Below, in pieces: positions 1 through 11,301 of a DNA stretch of 64,000 nucleotides. Made by a program: the position numbers and the translations under genes. Numbering within the stretch: position 1 is the first letter of the stretch; each line of letters begins with the position of its first letter. The notes beneath the pieces are model-generated. The model had not been told where the DNA came from, did no database searches, and saw only the letters and a program-made list of their open reading frames with translations. Source of the DNA: Camellia lanceoleosa (lineage: Eukaryota; Streptophyta; Magnoliopsida; Ericales; Theaceae); NCBI GenBank assembly GCA_025200525.1, contig CM045758.1:194220463-194284462 (forward strand). Direction: 5' to 3'.

Positions 1-268
1 TATATGTTGAATGTGTTATAGAAATGCAAATATATCATTAACATTGAATATGTTATGGAATTGTGAAATATGTGTATTGGAAATTGTTGAATTTCGAAGA
101 AATACATGTTGTATCATATATTGTAAATTGCCTCTTGAAAAGAGATGGGATGACCGGTAATGGGTCAGGATGTTGAATATTGAATTGTAATGTTGTTATG
201 AATTGAAAAATCACAATTTTGAAACTTGTAACTAATTTCGGGGATGAAATTCTTTAAGGGGAGGAGGT
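1..268 (+). mobile_element. 3' end of the internal region of an outer Ty3/gypsy element, with polypurine tract
   Basis: This AT-rich stretch ends in a purine run at about 256-267 (AAGGGGAGGAGG), immediately followed by an LTR. The order of a short post-pol tail, a polypurine tract and an LTR start is the standard 3' end of a plant chromovirus read on the plus strand. The rest of the element lies left of the window. No coding domain can be recognised in these 268 bases. Confidence 0.6.
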
Positions 269-1665
269 TATAGTGATCTCGGTTTTCTCTCAATTGGTTA
301 TTGTATTCCGGACTCGGTTCCGTGGATGTCTGTTGTTGTATATGTTGCATTTCTGTCCTTTAATTCTTTGTATTTGAGTTTTGGGATGTGATGGGAAAGT
401 TTGTAACAGGTTGGGTGTGTTTTGAAATAAATGGTTACTGTCCAATTTTTGGTGTCTTCGCTCGAGCGAGCTCTGTGTTTTAGTTCCTTTGCTCGAGCGA
501 GATTTGAGTGATGTGTCTGTTGGCTCGAGCGAGCATTCTTGCACTCGAGCGTACGTCTACGTCTAAGTTAGGACCTGAAGGTTGTGTTTCTTGGCTCGAG
601 CGAGCTTTCCTTCGCTCGAGCGAGTGAGCTGTATGTTTTGGGTTTCTTCGTTCGAGCGAACACTTTCGCTCGGCGTCTTCAGGTTCTGGACTGAAGCTTC
701 GTGTTTGTTGCTCGGCGAGGCTTTGTATGCTCGGCGAGGTTTTTGTGTCAGTCGCTCAGCGACCACTCTTCGCCAAGCGAGGCTCAGATATATCGATTCA
801 AGCAATGAGCTTCTTTTCACTTTTTTATTTCTTTTATTTTCAAACCCTAGATCCAGCTGCTCCCTCTCTCTCTACATACCTTCTCTCTACAAATACATCT
901 AGTTCTAGTGATCTTCTATCCTAGTTCCTTAGTAAAAAGTGTGGAGTTTGGTGTGGGCTTCATTTCAATCCGAAAAAGTTGGTGTTTGGAGCATCTTGGG
1001 TTTTCACCTTCATCTCCTTTGAGTCTCTTCTCATGAGGTAGGGATAACCTACTCCTCTATATGAGTTTTTACATAAATGTTGGGTATTTTGAATAGATGG
1101 TGTTGTTTGGACTTTTGGGAAAGTTAGGGTTTGTTTTAAAGTTATAAAAAGGGGGTTTTCAATTGTTAAACTCCATGTGTATGTGAGACCTTGGAAAATG
1201 GATTTATTGTTGTTAAATTGATGAAATTGAGTCTTAGGGTTGATATTTGAAAAATGGGGGAAAAGCCCTAATTATGTTGAATAATTAATTTGAGGAAATG
1301 TGAAATTGAGTTGGAAATCATGAAATTGAGAAATTATGAGATTGAATGGTGTAGTTGGATAAATAAATCACTCACCTATGAAAATGTTGACATTTTATCT
1401 GTTTGATAAATTTATTATCTGTTTAGAATTAACTACTTTGGGCTATCGGTGGAGGATAGTCTTGATTGTTGTAGACATTGTATGTTGATTAGAGAAAATT
1501 GAAATTAATCAAATGTGTTATGTCATTGAATATGACGGTTGAATTGTCACATTGAATATGTGCCTAGATTGATCATTGTACATGATAGAGCTTTTAAATA
1601 TATTACATATGTATCTTGTTTGGGAAAAGATATGGGATGTACTCCATGGTTTGAGAGGAGATAGG
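269..1665 (+). mobile_element. 3' LTR of the outer Ty3/gypsy element, first part
   Basis: The LTR begins just after the polypurine tract; the expected TGTA start reads TATA at 269. It contains a CTCGAG palindrome cluster (about 459-790), an AAACCCTAG motif near 842 and a GAGGTAGGG segment near 1036, the same order as in the LTR at 62939-64000. It is interrupted at 1666 by a nested element and resumes at 11307. Together the two parts give a 2.2-kb LTR. The outer element's other target-site copy and 5' LTR are outside the window. Confidence 0.6.
455..790. repeat. Reiterated GCTCGAGCGAG-type palindrome cluster in LTR
   Basis: About a dozen copies of a 10-12 bp palindromic motif, core CGCTCGAGCG with degenerate forms such as CGTTCGAGCG and CGCTCGGCG, are spaced 15-50 bp apart. 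The spacers are unrelated and T-rich, so this is not a simple tandem repeat. Equivalent clusters occur in other LTRs of the window at 2765-3070, 9935-10250, 34912-35165 and 62960-63145. Confidence 0.8.
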
Positions 1666-4120
1666 TGTCACGACCCAAACCCGGCCCTATGGGTTTAGCA
1701 CCGTGAATCGCCGATGTCCGAGATTTCCAAAGGCTCTTGAGCGATAAAAGCAGTCAAACAGCAGTCTGAGGGCTGGCGGAAGCCAATCTGATAAATAACT
1801 AGTGTCCATTGAAATGAAAATCAGATGCCAAAAACATTTTTATGCATTCATACAATTCAAAGCGATCTGATCTATACAATCATTTACAGACATTCGATGC
1901 GGGACTCAATCCCTCGATAATGATACAATAAAGCGTAGGCAGTCTAAACAAGAGTACAATCTGATGGGGAGAGCGGTGGAAACAAAACACCCCAAGCCAT
2001 GGCATGGCGTCTCGGAACCTCGCGATGAGGCACATAGGCGCTTGACAAAAGGGGACCAATCACGCTCCTAGCTCGATGCAGTTCTTTGAGAACCTACATA
2101 TATATATAAGCAAGTGAGCTAAAGCCCGATGAATAACATAACGTGTAAAGAGGTTATGAATGAATGTCCCTTACGATAATGAAATCAATTCATCATCTGA
2201 TATTTCAATCTTTCAAGATTTCACCAATCAAGATTTTCAATCAATCGGTCATATGTGGTACATCCATTAGCCTATAAACGATGGGTCCAAAAGGACCAGC
2301 CTTATGAACCCAACAATAATGATGGCCATCAAACAGTATGGTTCCACAAGGAAACCGACAGAGCTCTGTAACAGTCAATAACAGTGGGTGCTAAAGATGC
2401 CACAATACAGTTCGAAATACAGGACATACATTCATTCAATGAACGATATCAGTTCAATAAACAGTTCAGTTCAGTATTCAAAATATAACAATTTGAACAT
2501 ATCTTTACACAATCTGTTACTCACAGAGATTGGGCTATAGCAGCTAGAGCACGTCCCCGAGAGCCAACCCTAAACAGTTAACAAATAGAACACATACTAA
2601 GTTCACAGTCGGAAGGATGATAATTAAATCCCTAAATTTCATCGGTGTGGTTCTATGTCTAAATCCTCATTAAGATGTCTTAAACTAGGCCTAAGAATGC
2701 CTAGGATGCGATGAGGATGCAAAAATACAGTTGGAAGGCATTTTTCAAAAGTTCTTTGAAAAGCAGGGCCTCGAAGCGAGCCTTCCTTCTTCGGCGAGGT
2801 TGCAAAAACAAAAGGCTCGGCGAACAATCCTTCGCCGAGCGATCGATGAAACGAAAAAATCTTGGATGCCTAATTTTTACGCGCGATGCTCGCTCGAGCG
2901 AGCTTCCAAAATCAAAGGGTTCGCCGGCGAGCCTTCCTTCGCCGGCGGTCGATGAAACATAAGAAATCTTGGATGTTCGATTTTTACGCCGAGCCACCAA
3001 TCCTTCGCCGGCGTGGCTCGAGGAGAAGCGTTGGTCGCTCGGCGAGAATCGCCTTCGCTCGAGCGAAGAAGCCAAATCTGGAATTTCCAGATTTTCCTTC
3101 CAAGCTCAAACCAAGCATTCTCAACTCAATTCTCGACCTCTTGGGCTCAAATTCTGGAGAATACATCCCAAAACAATGTACAACAAGTTTCAAAAGCCAA
3201 TTTATGAATTCAAGCCCCAAAGGTGAGTCAATTAAAACCATTTTTCAAACCCATTTTCAAGAACACTTTCAAAACATGCAATGCATGAGTGTTAAACCAA
3301 ATTCAAGGTCCAAACTTGCTCTATTGAGCTCCAATCTTTGAAAACAATGTGGGAAACATGGATTATGACAAAAACATGGACATGCATGTATGATTCTCCA
3401 AGAATTTAGCTTCAAAATACATCAATTCAAGCATGCATGTAACATTTGAGCTTCAATTCACCATTTATGAGCAAATTCATGACTTACTCTCTAATTAAAC
3501 ATGGAGCATGCAAGAATAAACCTTAAGGACAACAATGAGAGGTCCAATTACCTTACTAAGTCTTCAATTGAGAGTCTAGGAGGTCAATTTGACTATCTAC
3601 ACTTCAAATCTACCAAAATCCAAGCCAAAATCACCCATTCAACCTCTTCTCTCTCTCTCTCCCTCTTGTTTGGTCGGTTGAGCTCAAGAATAGGGGCTGA
3701 TGATAAACAAGGCTTCACATGGCAAGAATAAACTAGGCCACTCAATGGCATTTCCGTAATTAAGTCAAACTTGACAATTAATTCGTTTAAATCTAATTTA
3801 ATCATTCATAATCAATTTTCAGATAAATATACCATTAAATCACGAATATTCTACTGATCATGAAACATCAAATGGTTTTTAAATCGGCCACCGATAAGGC
3901 CTTCAATTATTAGTTTAAACACATGAATTCAAACAGATAATTAATCAATTAAACAGATAGAAATGCAATATAACAGATAACTTTTCCAATTTCAGTTCCA
4001 GTTTTAATCAGTCTATCCAATACTTCAGTTAATCCAATTATCAGTCATTAGCGGTCCAATTTAGCAATAATCAGTATTTAATTCAGTGGTTATTCAATAA
4101 TCGGTACGAGGGTTGTTACA
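1666..4120 (-). mobile_element. 3' LTR of the nested chromovirus (2455 bp)
   Basis: It begins TGTCACGACCC and ends GGTTGTTACA in plus-strand reading, matching the second LTR at 8830-11301. The region from about 2330 onward is nearly identical to its partner, whereas 1666-2330 differs by many short blocks. The palindrome cluster lies at 2765-3070. Confidence 0.9.
2765..3070. repeat. GC-rich palindrome cluster in the 3' LTR of the nested element
   Basis: Motifs with cores CGCTCGAGCG, CGCCGGCG and CGCCGAGCG recur, often beside CTTC or TTCC. Read from the LTR's own 5' end (4120), the cluster sits 1.05-1.35 kb in. The same cluster in the partner LTR carries different palindrome cores at several homologous positions. 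Confidence 0.75.
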
Positions 4121-4134
4121 GTCTCTCCTCCTTA
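4121..4134 (-). promoter_or_regulatory. Polypurine tract of the nested chromovirus
   Basis: Minus-strand reading gives AAGGAGGAGAGAC directly abutting the 3' LTR at 4120, the position where plus-strand DNA synthesis is primed. Confidence 0.8.
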
Positions 4135-4142
4135 TAAGGAGT

Positions 4143-4610
4143 TTAGTCCTCTAAACTCGAGTTACCTTCAGTTTGGAAGAAAACAGGATCCAGTGGAAAC
4201 AATTCAGGATATCTTTTCGCCATGTCATCTTCCCTTTCCCAAGTGGCATACACACCACTATGGTTCTGCCAATCAACTTTCACTAGCGGGATCTCCTTGT
4301 TTCTTAGTTTCTTGAGCCGTCGGTTTACAATCTGTATAGGCCGTTCCTCGTAAGTGTAGTCATCACTCAACACGATACGGGTAGGCTCAATCACATGAAA
4401 CGGATCTCGAAGATAGTCTCTCAACATCGAAATGTGGAAGACATTGTGCATATGCTCCATTTCAGGAGGAAGCGCAACTTGATACGCCACCGGATTGATT
4501 TTCTCAATAATCTGGTACGGTCCGACATACCGTGGCGCTAACTTGCCTTTGACTCCAAAACGAGTCTGACCTTTCATTGGTGTCACTTTCACAAACACGT
4601 GATCACCCAC
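4143..4610 (-). pseudogene. Integrase C-terminus with chromodomain
   Basis: This 155-codon block carries the integrase C-terminal module of chromoviruses (GKLAPRYVGPYQIIEKI, then YQVALPPEM and NVFHISMLRDYL at about residues 25-85). It ends in a chromodomain-like segment (ERPIQIVNRRLKKLRNKEIP, then VDWQNHSGVYATWERED, about residues 90-130). Such chromodomains are thought to steer integration to heterochromatin. The block is in a different frame from the integrase core upstream, so a frameshift lies near 4610-4690. It ends 9 bases before the polypurine tract. Confidence 0.85.
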
Positions 4611-4692
4611 TTCATATTCTCTGTCTCGTCTCCTGACATCGGCATAACTTTTACATCTACTACTGCGGTTTCGGTCTTTCTTTGTGTCGCTT

Positions 4693-5061
4693 TTATCTTT
4701 TCGCTTGTTTCATACACAATCTAAGCCCAAGTAACGCCCATCTCCAACGCCCTTGACAAATTGGAGATCTACACTTTCTGCCATACAATGCCTCGAAAGG
4801 CGTCATTTCAATACTCGAATGGTAGCTGTTGTTGTAGGCGAATTCGGCCAACGGCAAATGACTTTCCCAATTCCCCTGAAAGTCCAGTACACACATTCTC
4901 AGTAGGTCCTCTAGAGTCTGGATGGTCCTTTCTGACTGGCCATCTGTCTGAGGATGATAGGCACTACTCAGCCTCAATTCAGTACCCAATGCAGTCTGTA
5001 GGCTCTGCCAGAACCTCGATGTAAACTTCAATCCTATCGAAACAATAGATCTGACGGGCAA
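4693..5061 (-). pseudogene. Integrase core, C-terminal half
   Basis: The block contains [40 protein letters not shown] and [12 protein letters not shown], the chromovirus integrase core around the catalytic Glu (in QSERTIQ). The second catalytic Asp region, normally an SDRDPKF-type motif, is not recognisable and reads VSIGLKF. A shift from the neighbouring frames confirms decay. Confidence 0.8.
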
Positions 5062-5074
5062 TCTAACAATTTCA

Positions 5075-6187
5075 TCAATATAGATAACGCCAATTTATGC
5101 GCATTATAAATTGTCTTGGTAGGAAGTGTGCAGATTTAGTCAATCTATCAACAATAACCCAAATAGAGTCCATACCTTTCCTGGAGCGAGGTAATCCAAC
5201 GATAAAATCCATCATGATATGCTCCCATTTCCACTCTGGTATGGGTAAGGGTTGCAGTAATCCAGCAGGTCGTTGATGTTCCGCTTTGACTTGCTGGCAA
5301 TGAAGACATTTGGACACAAAGTCGGCAATGTCCTTCTTCATTCCTGGCCACCAAAAATTCTGTTTCAGATCTTGGTACATTTTCGTATTCCTGGTGAATA
5401 GAAAACTTGAATCTGGGCCTTCTTGCGTAACTCTTCTTTTCAATTCAGTGTCATTTGGTACACACAGTCTTTCTTGAAATTTCAATACATTGTTGTCAAA
5501 TTTGAACCCCGGTCTCGGTTTTGAATCTTTTTCTTCAATCACCTTTTTCAAGAAATCATCTAGTTGTTGTTTTTCTTTAATTTCCTCAATCAATGCTGGT
5601 TGAGCAGAAATAGCAGCTAAGGTTCCACCTTGTTCTCTCAAAACAATTTCAATCTCAGACTTTTCCAGATCAAGAAGCAACTCTTTCTGTCCAGTCAGCA
5701 AACAAGCTAAGTTGGCAATCGATTTTCGGCTCAAGGCATCGGCAACGGTGTTGGCTTTTCCCGGATGATACAATATCTGTAGGTCATAATCTTTGATCAG
5801 TTCCAGCCATCTCCGCTGTCTCATATTCAGTTCTTTTTGAGTGAAAAAGTATTTCAGGCTCTTGTGGTCAGTATACACTTCACATGTTGCTCCATACAAA
5901 TAGTGACGCCAAATTTTCAGTGCAAAAACTACTGCAGCAAGTTCTAAGTCATGGGTAAGGTAGTTCTTTTCATGCGGTCTCAATTGCCGGGAAGCATAAG
6001 CAATAACTCTCCCATTCTGCATTAAAACACATCCTAAACCCTTATGAGAAGCATCACTAAATACAGTATAACCATCCGTACCTGAAGGTAGAGTCAGAAT
6101 CGGTGCAGTCACAAGTCTAGTTTTCAGCTCCTGAAATGCTGATTCCCGTTGGTCAGTCCAGTAAAATGATATCCCTTTCTGTGTCAA
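5075..6187 (-). pseudogene. Reverse transcriptase thumb end, RNase H and N-terminal integrase
   Basis: A 370-codon open block. RNase H is clear: [18 protein letters not shown], the AYASRQL block, [32 protein letters not shown] and a VADALSRK end (about residues 40-155). It is followed by the linker and the integrase zinc-finger and core start ([54 protein letters not shown]). The two zinc-binding histidines of the HHCC finger are lost (EGPDSS and FTRN stand where EAHNS and MHPG are usual), while both cysteines remain. The frame differs from those of both neighbours. Confidence 0.88.
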
Positions 6188-6276
6188 CTGAGTCAGTGGT
6201 AAGGCAATCTTGGAGAAATCTTTGACAAACCTTCTGTAATATCCGGCCGATCCCTAAAAGTTTTGACTTGGTTATA

Positions 6277-6702
6277 TTAAATCGGTCTAGGCCAGTTCAC
6301 TACAGCTTCAATTTTCTGCGGATCAACAGAAATTCCGTCTTTGCTAACAACATGCCCCAAAAACATCACATGGTCAAGCCAAAACTCACATTTAGACAAT
6401 TTAGCATACAGTTTCTGTTCTCTTAAGGTTTGTAGGGCAAGTCTCAGATGATGTTCATGTTCTTCAACAGTCTTAGAATAAATCAATATGTCATCAATGA
6501 ATACCACAATAAAATCATCAAGGTATGGTTTAAAAATCCTGTTCATGAGGTCCATAAATGCAGCAGGGGCATTCGTAACTCCGAACGGCATAACTAAAAA
6601 TTCATAATGGCCATACCTCGTTCTAAAAGCAGTTTTGTCAATGTCTTCCGGTTTAACTTTCAGTTGATGATACCCCGATCTAAGATCAATCTTGGAAAAC
6701 AC
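6277..6702 (-). pseudogene. Reverse transcriptase palm
   Basis: Contains [14 protein letters not shown] (VF partly from the upstream frame), [20 protein letters not shown], the catalytic box [12 protein letters not shown] at about 6490-6501, and [20 protein letters not shown]. The residues match plant Ty3/gypsy chromovirus reverse transcriptase, and the FIDD catalytic pair is intact. The fingers region upstream (about 6703-6930) is recognisable only in pieces in several frames. Confidence 0.9.
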
Positions 6703-6936
6703 TTGTGCACCTCAGAATCGTCAAATAAATCATCAATACGCGTAATGGATATTTATTCTTCTGATTACCTTGTTCAATTCCGATAATCAATGCAGCCTCG
6801 AGAAGCCATCCTTCTTCTTTACAAACAAAAGCAGTGCACCCCACGGTGATGTCTTGGGCCCGATAAACTTCTTGTCTAGCCTCTGCAATTGTACCTTCAA
6901 TTCTTCTGATTCGATTGGAGCCATTCAGAAGGAGCT

Positions 6937-7498
6937 TTAGATATATCGGTGTATTCTAACCACATCCACAATAAATTCAATTTCCCTGTCAATCAAATCC
7001 CCTGGCAAATCATCTGGAAATACATATGGGAATTCTCTGACTATAGGAATACAGTTCACATCAGTTTTAACACTATCATTAGCAGATACAGTCAATACAG
7101 AACACAGATACCCTTTACACCCCTTTCTAATTAATTTGACAGCTTTTACAGAAGAAATCAGATATGGAGGAGGTACTACTCCACTCCCATTAAACACAAA
7201 TTTAGGCAAACCCGGTGGACGGAAAACAACTTGCTTGGTCACACAATCGATAGTAGCATGATATTTTTGTAACCAATCCATCCCCAATATCACATCAAAA
7301 TGATCTATGTTCAACGGTAGTAAATCAATAAATAGGTGCATATCCCCAACAATAATCTCACAAGCAGGATACATATATGCACATGTCATGGATCCCCAAC
7401 AGTGATGATCTGACTAGCAAATAGTTCATGGGTTCTAAGGGTCTATTCAATTTACGCGAAAAAGCATGCGACACATAAGAATGTGTAGACCCCGAATC
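6937..7498 (-). pseudogene. Aspartic protease, frameshifted
   Basis: The active-site block LIDSGSTHSYVS is readable with DSG at 7490-7498, in a different frame from the downstream block. The later part has DLLPLNIDHFDVILGMDWL and KYHATIDC (about 7250-7340), the typical flap-distal motif, followed by the connection to reverse transcriptase (PIVREFPYVFPDDLPGDLID). At least two frameshifts interrupt it. Confidence 0.8.
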
Positions 7499-7500
7499 AA

Positions 7501-7938
7501 TCAATACATAAGCATTTGAGCACAGATAGAGAGGATACCTGACACAACGGTCTCAGTGTTTTGCACGTCTCCCGGTACTAGGGCGAACACTCGGCCCTGC
7601 CTCATAGGCTTTTTCCCGGTAGCTTTGGGGTTCGGTTTTGGTGTTGCGGCTGATGCTGCTGCGCTTGGTGCAGCTTTACTACTGGCTGGCGGGGCAGAGG
7701 GACAATCTTTAATTCTGTGGCCCACCTTGCCACACCTGAAACAAGCTCCAGAAATCTGGTAGCAAACCCCTTTATGCTTGTTGCCACATATGGAACAGGG
7801 TGGAGTAAACCCACTCCCTTGGCTGGGGCTAGTCGTCGACCCGTACATTTCTTGTTTCTTTGGGTTATGCTTGCCTTTCTTAAATTTGAAACTCGCCTTT
7901 TGCCTTGCCATTCGGTTGTCGGTGTTTGATTGTTTCAC
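7501..7938 (-). pseudogene. Gag nucleocapsid with CCHC zinc knuckle
   Basis: A basic segment (KASFKFKKGKHNPKKQ) is followed by CSICGNKHKGVCYQISGACF and the classic knuckle CFRCGKVGHRIKDCP, then an Ala/Pro/Lys-rich linker to protease. This is the RNA-binding part of Gag. Confidence 0.88.
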
Positions 7939-8159
7939 GCCGCAATATTTGTCTCGCCATCAATGCCCGGCCGAGAACACCCACATAAGTTGGCATTTTC
8001 AAAACATTTATCCGTCTCGATAGCAACACTAAGGCCGCCTTCAAACCTCGGCCTTCTTATAAACCGTCAGATCCACCATATGTGGTGCATACCTAGCAAG
8101 TTAAATTGCTTCTCATACTCGACAATGACGTTTTGCCTGTCTTAGCTGCTCAAACTCGG

Positions 8160-8687
8160 TCACTTTTTCATCTCGATGCACTGAGGAAAATACTTTTCAA
8201 AGAAGGACTCTTTGAACTGAGCCCAAGTCAGAATGGTATTTGCATCGCGGGTCAACATCCACCACCTTCTTGCTTCTTCCTGAAGGGTGAAGGTTGCCAA
8301 CAATACTTTGTTTGCTTCGGAGCACGGAAAAACCTCAAACAACTTTTCAGTCTCAAGAACCCAGGCTTCAGCCTTTAACGGTTCTAAGCCTCCCTGAAAG
8401 GACGGCGGTTTCATTTTGCTGAATTTCTGAGTCAGTGCAATAATGTCCACCTCATTAGCATTCACATTCGGTACATTTTGTTCCGGTTGCACCGGAGGAG
8501 GAGGAGGTGGGGGCTGTTGGTTCGGTTGTTGATCTAGTCTTTCCATTATCATACCCATCATTTGTTCAAGTCTGGCCATTCTGGCCTCAGAGGATGATGA
8601 TTCAGTTTCATTGGCATTGTCCATGTCACTATAAGCAGTTATAGCAGTTATCATTATAAGCAGTGGTATGATTAAACAGTTTAACAT
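8160..8687 (-). pseudogene. Gag capsid region
   Basis: The likely start is the Met at 8624 (MDNANETESSSSEARMARLE), since the preceding codons look like leader. There is a Gln/Pro-rich stretch (about residues 55-70), then the retrotransposon Gag core (FSKMKPPSFQGGLEPLKAEA, EARRWWMLTRDANTILTWAQ, FKESFFEKYFP). The block stops at 8160; its continuation toward the zinc knuckle (7939-8159) is frameshifted but still shows a KQF-LLGMHH-type remnant. Confidence 0.85.
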
Positions 8688-8814
8688 TTTAACATATACT
8701 CAGTCAGTCATAAGCACACACTTTTCAAATTCATGAGATGCCCTAATTGCTTTTCTAGGACACCCTATAGCTCATTTGGACACGTGTGTGCGGTATAACT
8801 CGTAGTTAAGTATC

Positions 8815-8826
8815 GCTCTGATACCA
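8815..8826 (-). promoter_or_regulatory. tRNA-iMet primer-binding site
   Basis: The minus-strand sequence TGGTATCAGAGC lies 3 bases inside the 5' LTR (which ends at 8830 on this strand). It is the complement of the 3' end of plant initiator methionine tRNA, the usual primer of this lineage. Confidence 0.92.
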
Positions 8827-8829
8827 CTC

Positions 8830-11301
8830 TGTCACGACCCAAGCCCGGCCCTATGGGTTTAGCATCAGAATCGCCAAGAATCCGAGATTACCAAAGGCCA
8901 ATGAGCAAATAAAAGCAGTCAAAGCAGTACAGCTGGCGGAAGCCAATACAAGAAATAACTAGTGTCCATTGAGTGTGAAAATCAGATGCCAAAAACATTT
9001 TATGCATTCATACAATTCAAAGCGAGATCTATACAATCATTCTGAGACATTCAAGACGGACTCAATCCCTCGATAACAGTACAATAAACTGTAGACAGTC
9101 TAAACAAGAGTACAATACAGTAGGGAGACAGGTGGGGGAAACAAAAACACCCCAAGCCATGGCATGGCGTCTCGGAACCTCGCAGTGAGGCACATAGGCT
9201 GGCTTGACAAAACTGGGGACCAATCCCACGCTCCTAGCTCCGGTCTGGTTGCTGAGAACCTACATATATATATAAACAGTGAGCTAAAGCCCAGTGAATA
9301 ACATAACGTGTAAAGAGGTTATGAATGAATGTCCCTTACAGTAATGAAATCAATTCATCATACAGTATTTCAATCTTTCAGTATTTCAGTCAATCAGTAT
9401 TTCAATCAATCAGTCATATGTGGTACATCCATTAGCCTATAAACAGTAGGTCCAAAAGGACCGGGCCTTAACAGACCCAACAATAATGATGGCCATCAAA
9501 CAGTATGGTTCCACAAGGAAACCGACAGAGCTCTGTAACAGTCAATAACAGTGGGTGCTAAGGATGCCACAATACAGTTCAAATACAAGACATACATTCA
9601 TTCAATAAACGATATCAGTTCAATAAACAATTCAGTTCAATATTCAAAATATAACCATTTGAACATATCTTTACACAATCTGTTACTCACAGAGATTGGG
9701 CTAAAGCAGCTAGAGCGCGTCCCCGGGAGCCAACCCTAAACAGTTAACAAATAGAACACACACTAAGTTCACAGTCGGAAGGATATAATTAAATCCCTAA
9801 ATTTTACTCGTGTGGTTCTATGTCTAAATCCTCATTAAGATGTCTTAAACTAGGCCTAAGAATGCCTAGGATGCGATGAGGATGCAAAAAATCTGATTGG
9901 AAGGCATTTTTCAAAAGTTCTTTGAAAGCAGGGGCCTCGCCGGCGAGCCTTCCTTCGCCGAGCGAGGTTGCAAAAAAAGGCTCGAAGCGAACAATCCTTC
10001 GCCGAGCGATCGATGAAACAAGAAAAATCTTGGATGCCTAATTTTTACGCGCGATGCTCGCCGATGCTCGCCGAGCGAGCTTCCAAAATCAAAGGGTTCG
10101 CCGGCGAGCCTTCCTTCGCCGAGCGATGCGATAAAACAAGAAAAAAATCGATGTTCGATTTTTACGCCGAGCCACCAATCCTTCGCCGGCGTGGCTCGAG
10201 GAAGCGTTGGTCGCCGGCGAGAATCCTTCGCTGGCGAAGAAGCCAAATCTGGAATTTCAGTTGCCTTCCAACTCAAACCAAGCATTCTCAACTCAATTCT
10301 CGACCTCTTGGGCTCAAATTCTGGAGAATACATCCCAAAACAATGTACAACAAGTTTCAAAAGCCAATTTATGAATTCAAGCCCCAAAAGTGAGTCAATT
10401 AAAACCATTTTTCAAACCCATTTTCAAGAACACTTTCAAAACATGCAATGCATGAGTGTTAAACCAAATTCAAGGTCCAAACTTGCTCTATTGAGCTCCA
10501 ATCTTTGAAAACAATGTGGGAAACATGGATTATGACAAAAACATGGACATGCATGTATGATTCTCCAAGAATTTAGCTTCAAAATACATCAATTCAAGCA
10601 TGCATGTAACATTTGAGCTTCAATTCACCATTTATGAGCAAATTCATGACTTACTCTCTAATTAAACATGGAGCATGCAAGAATAAACCTTAAGGACAAC
10701 AATGAGAGGTCCAATTACCTTACTAAGTCTTCAATTGAGAGTCTAGGAGGTCAATTTGACTATCTACACTTCAAATCTACCAAAATCCAAGCCAAAATCA
10801 CCCATTCAACCTCTTCTCTCTCTCTCCCTCTTGGTTGGTCGGCTTGAGCTCAAGAATAGGCTGATGATATGTTTTGATTAAGTGTAAACAAGGCTTCACA
10901 TGGCAAGAATAAACTAGGCCACTCAATGGCATTTCCGTAATTAAGTCAAACTTGACAATTAATTCGTTTAAATCTAATTTAATCATTCCTAATCAATTTT
11001 CAGATAAATATACCATTAAATCACGAATATTCTACTGATCATGAAACATCAAATGGTTTTTAAATCGGTCGCCGATAAGGCCTTCAATTAATAGTTTAAA
11101 CACATGAATTCAAACAGATAATTAATCAATTAAACAGATAGAAATGCAATATAACAGATAACTTTTCCAATTTTAGTTCCAGTTTCAATCAGTCTATCCA
11201 ATACTTCAGTTAATCCAATTATCAGTCATTAGCGGTCCAGTTTAGCAATAATCAGTATTTAATTCAGTGGTTATTCAGTAATCGGTACGAGGGTTGTTAC
11301 A
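8830..11301 (-). mobile_element. 5' LTR of the nested chromovirus (2472 bp)
   Basis: Starts TGTCACGACCC and ends GGTTGTTACA in plus-strand reading. It abuts the primer-binding site on one side and the ATAGG target duplication on the other. The palindrome cluster lies at 9935-10250. The last 1 kb or so (10260-11301) is almost base-for-base identical to 3080-4120. Confidence 0.9.
9935..10250. repeat. GC-rich palindrome cluster in the 5' LTR of the nested element
   Basis: Homologous to 2765-3070, but with cores mostly CGCCGGCG and CGCCGAGCG rather than CGCTCGAGCG. It includes an extra duplicated GATGCTCGCC unit at about 10051-10070. Confidence 0.7.

Larger units (their letters stand above)
1666..11301 (-). 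mobile_element. Complete nested Ty3/gypsy chromovirus (Tekay/Del-like), decayed coding region
   Basis: The element reads on the minus strand. Its two LTRs (1666-4120 and 8830-11301) start with TG and end with CA, and it is flanked by an exact 5-bp target duplication, ATAGG, at 1661-1665 and 11302-11306. Minus-strand order is 5' LTR, tRNA primer-binding site, gag, protease, reverse transcriptase, RNase H, integrase, chromodomain, polypurine tract, 3' LTR, as in Ty3/gypsy chromoviruses. Coding blocks fall in three reading frames with internal stops, so it is not autonomous. It is inserted in the 3' LTR of another element of the same broad lineage. Confidence 0.92.

Noticed and set aside
2701..3341. 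Overlapping ORFs of up to 151 codons in the nested element's LTR
   Set aside because: They arise from the GC-rich palindrome cluster, are open on both strands and have no domain.
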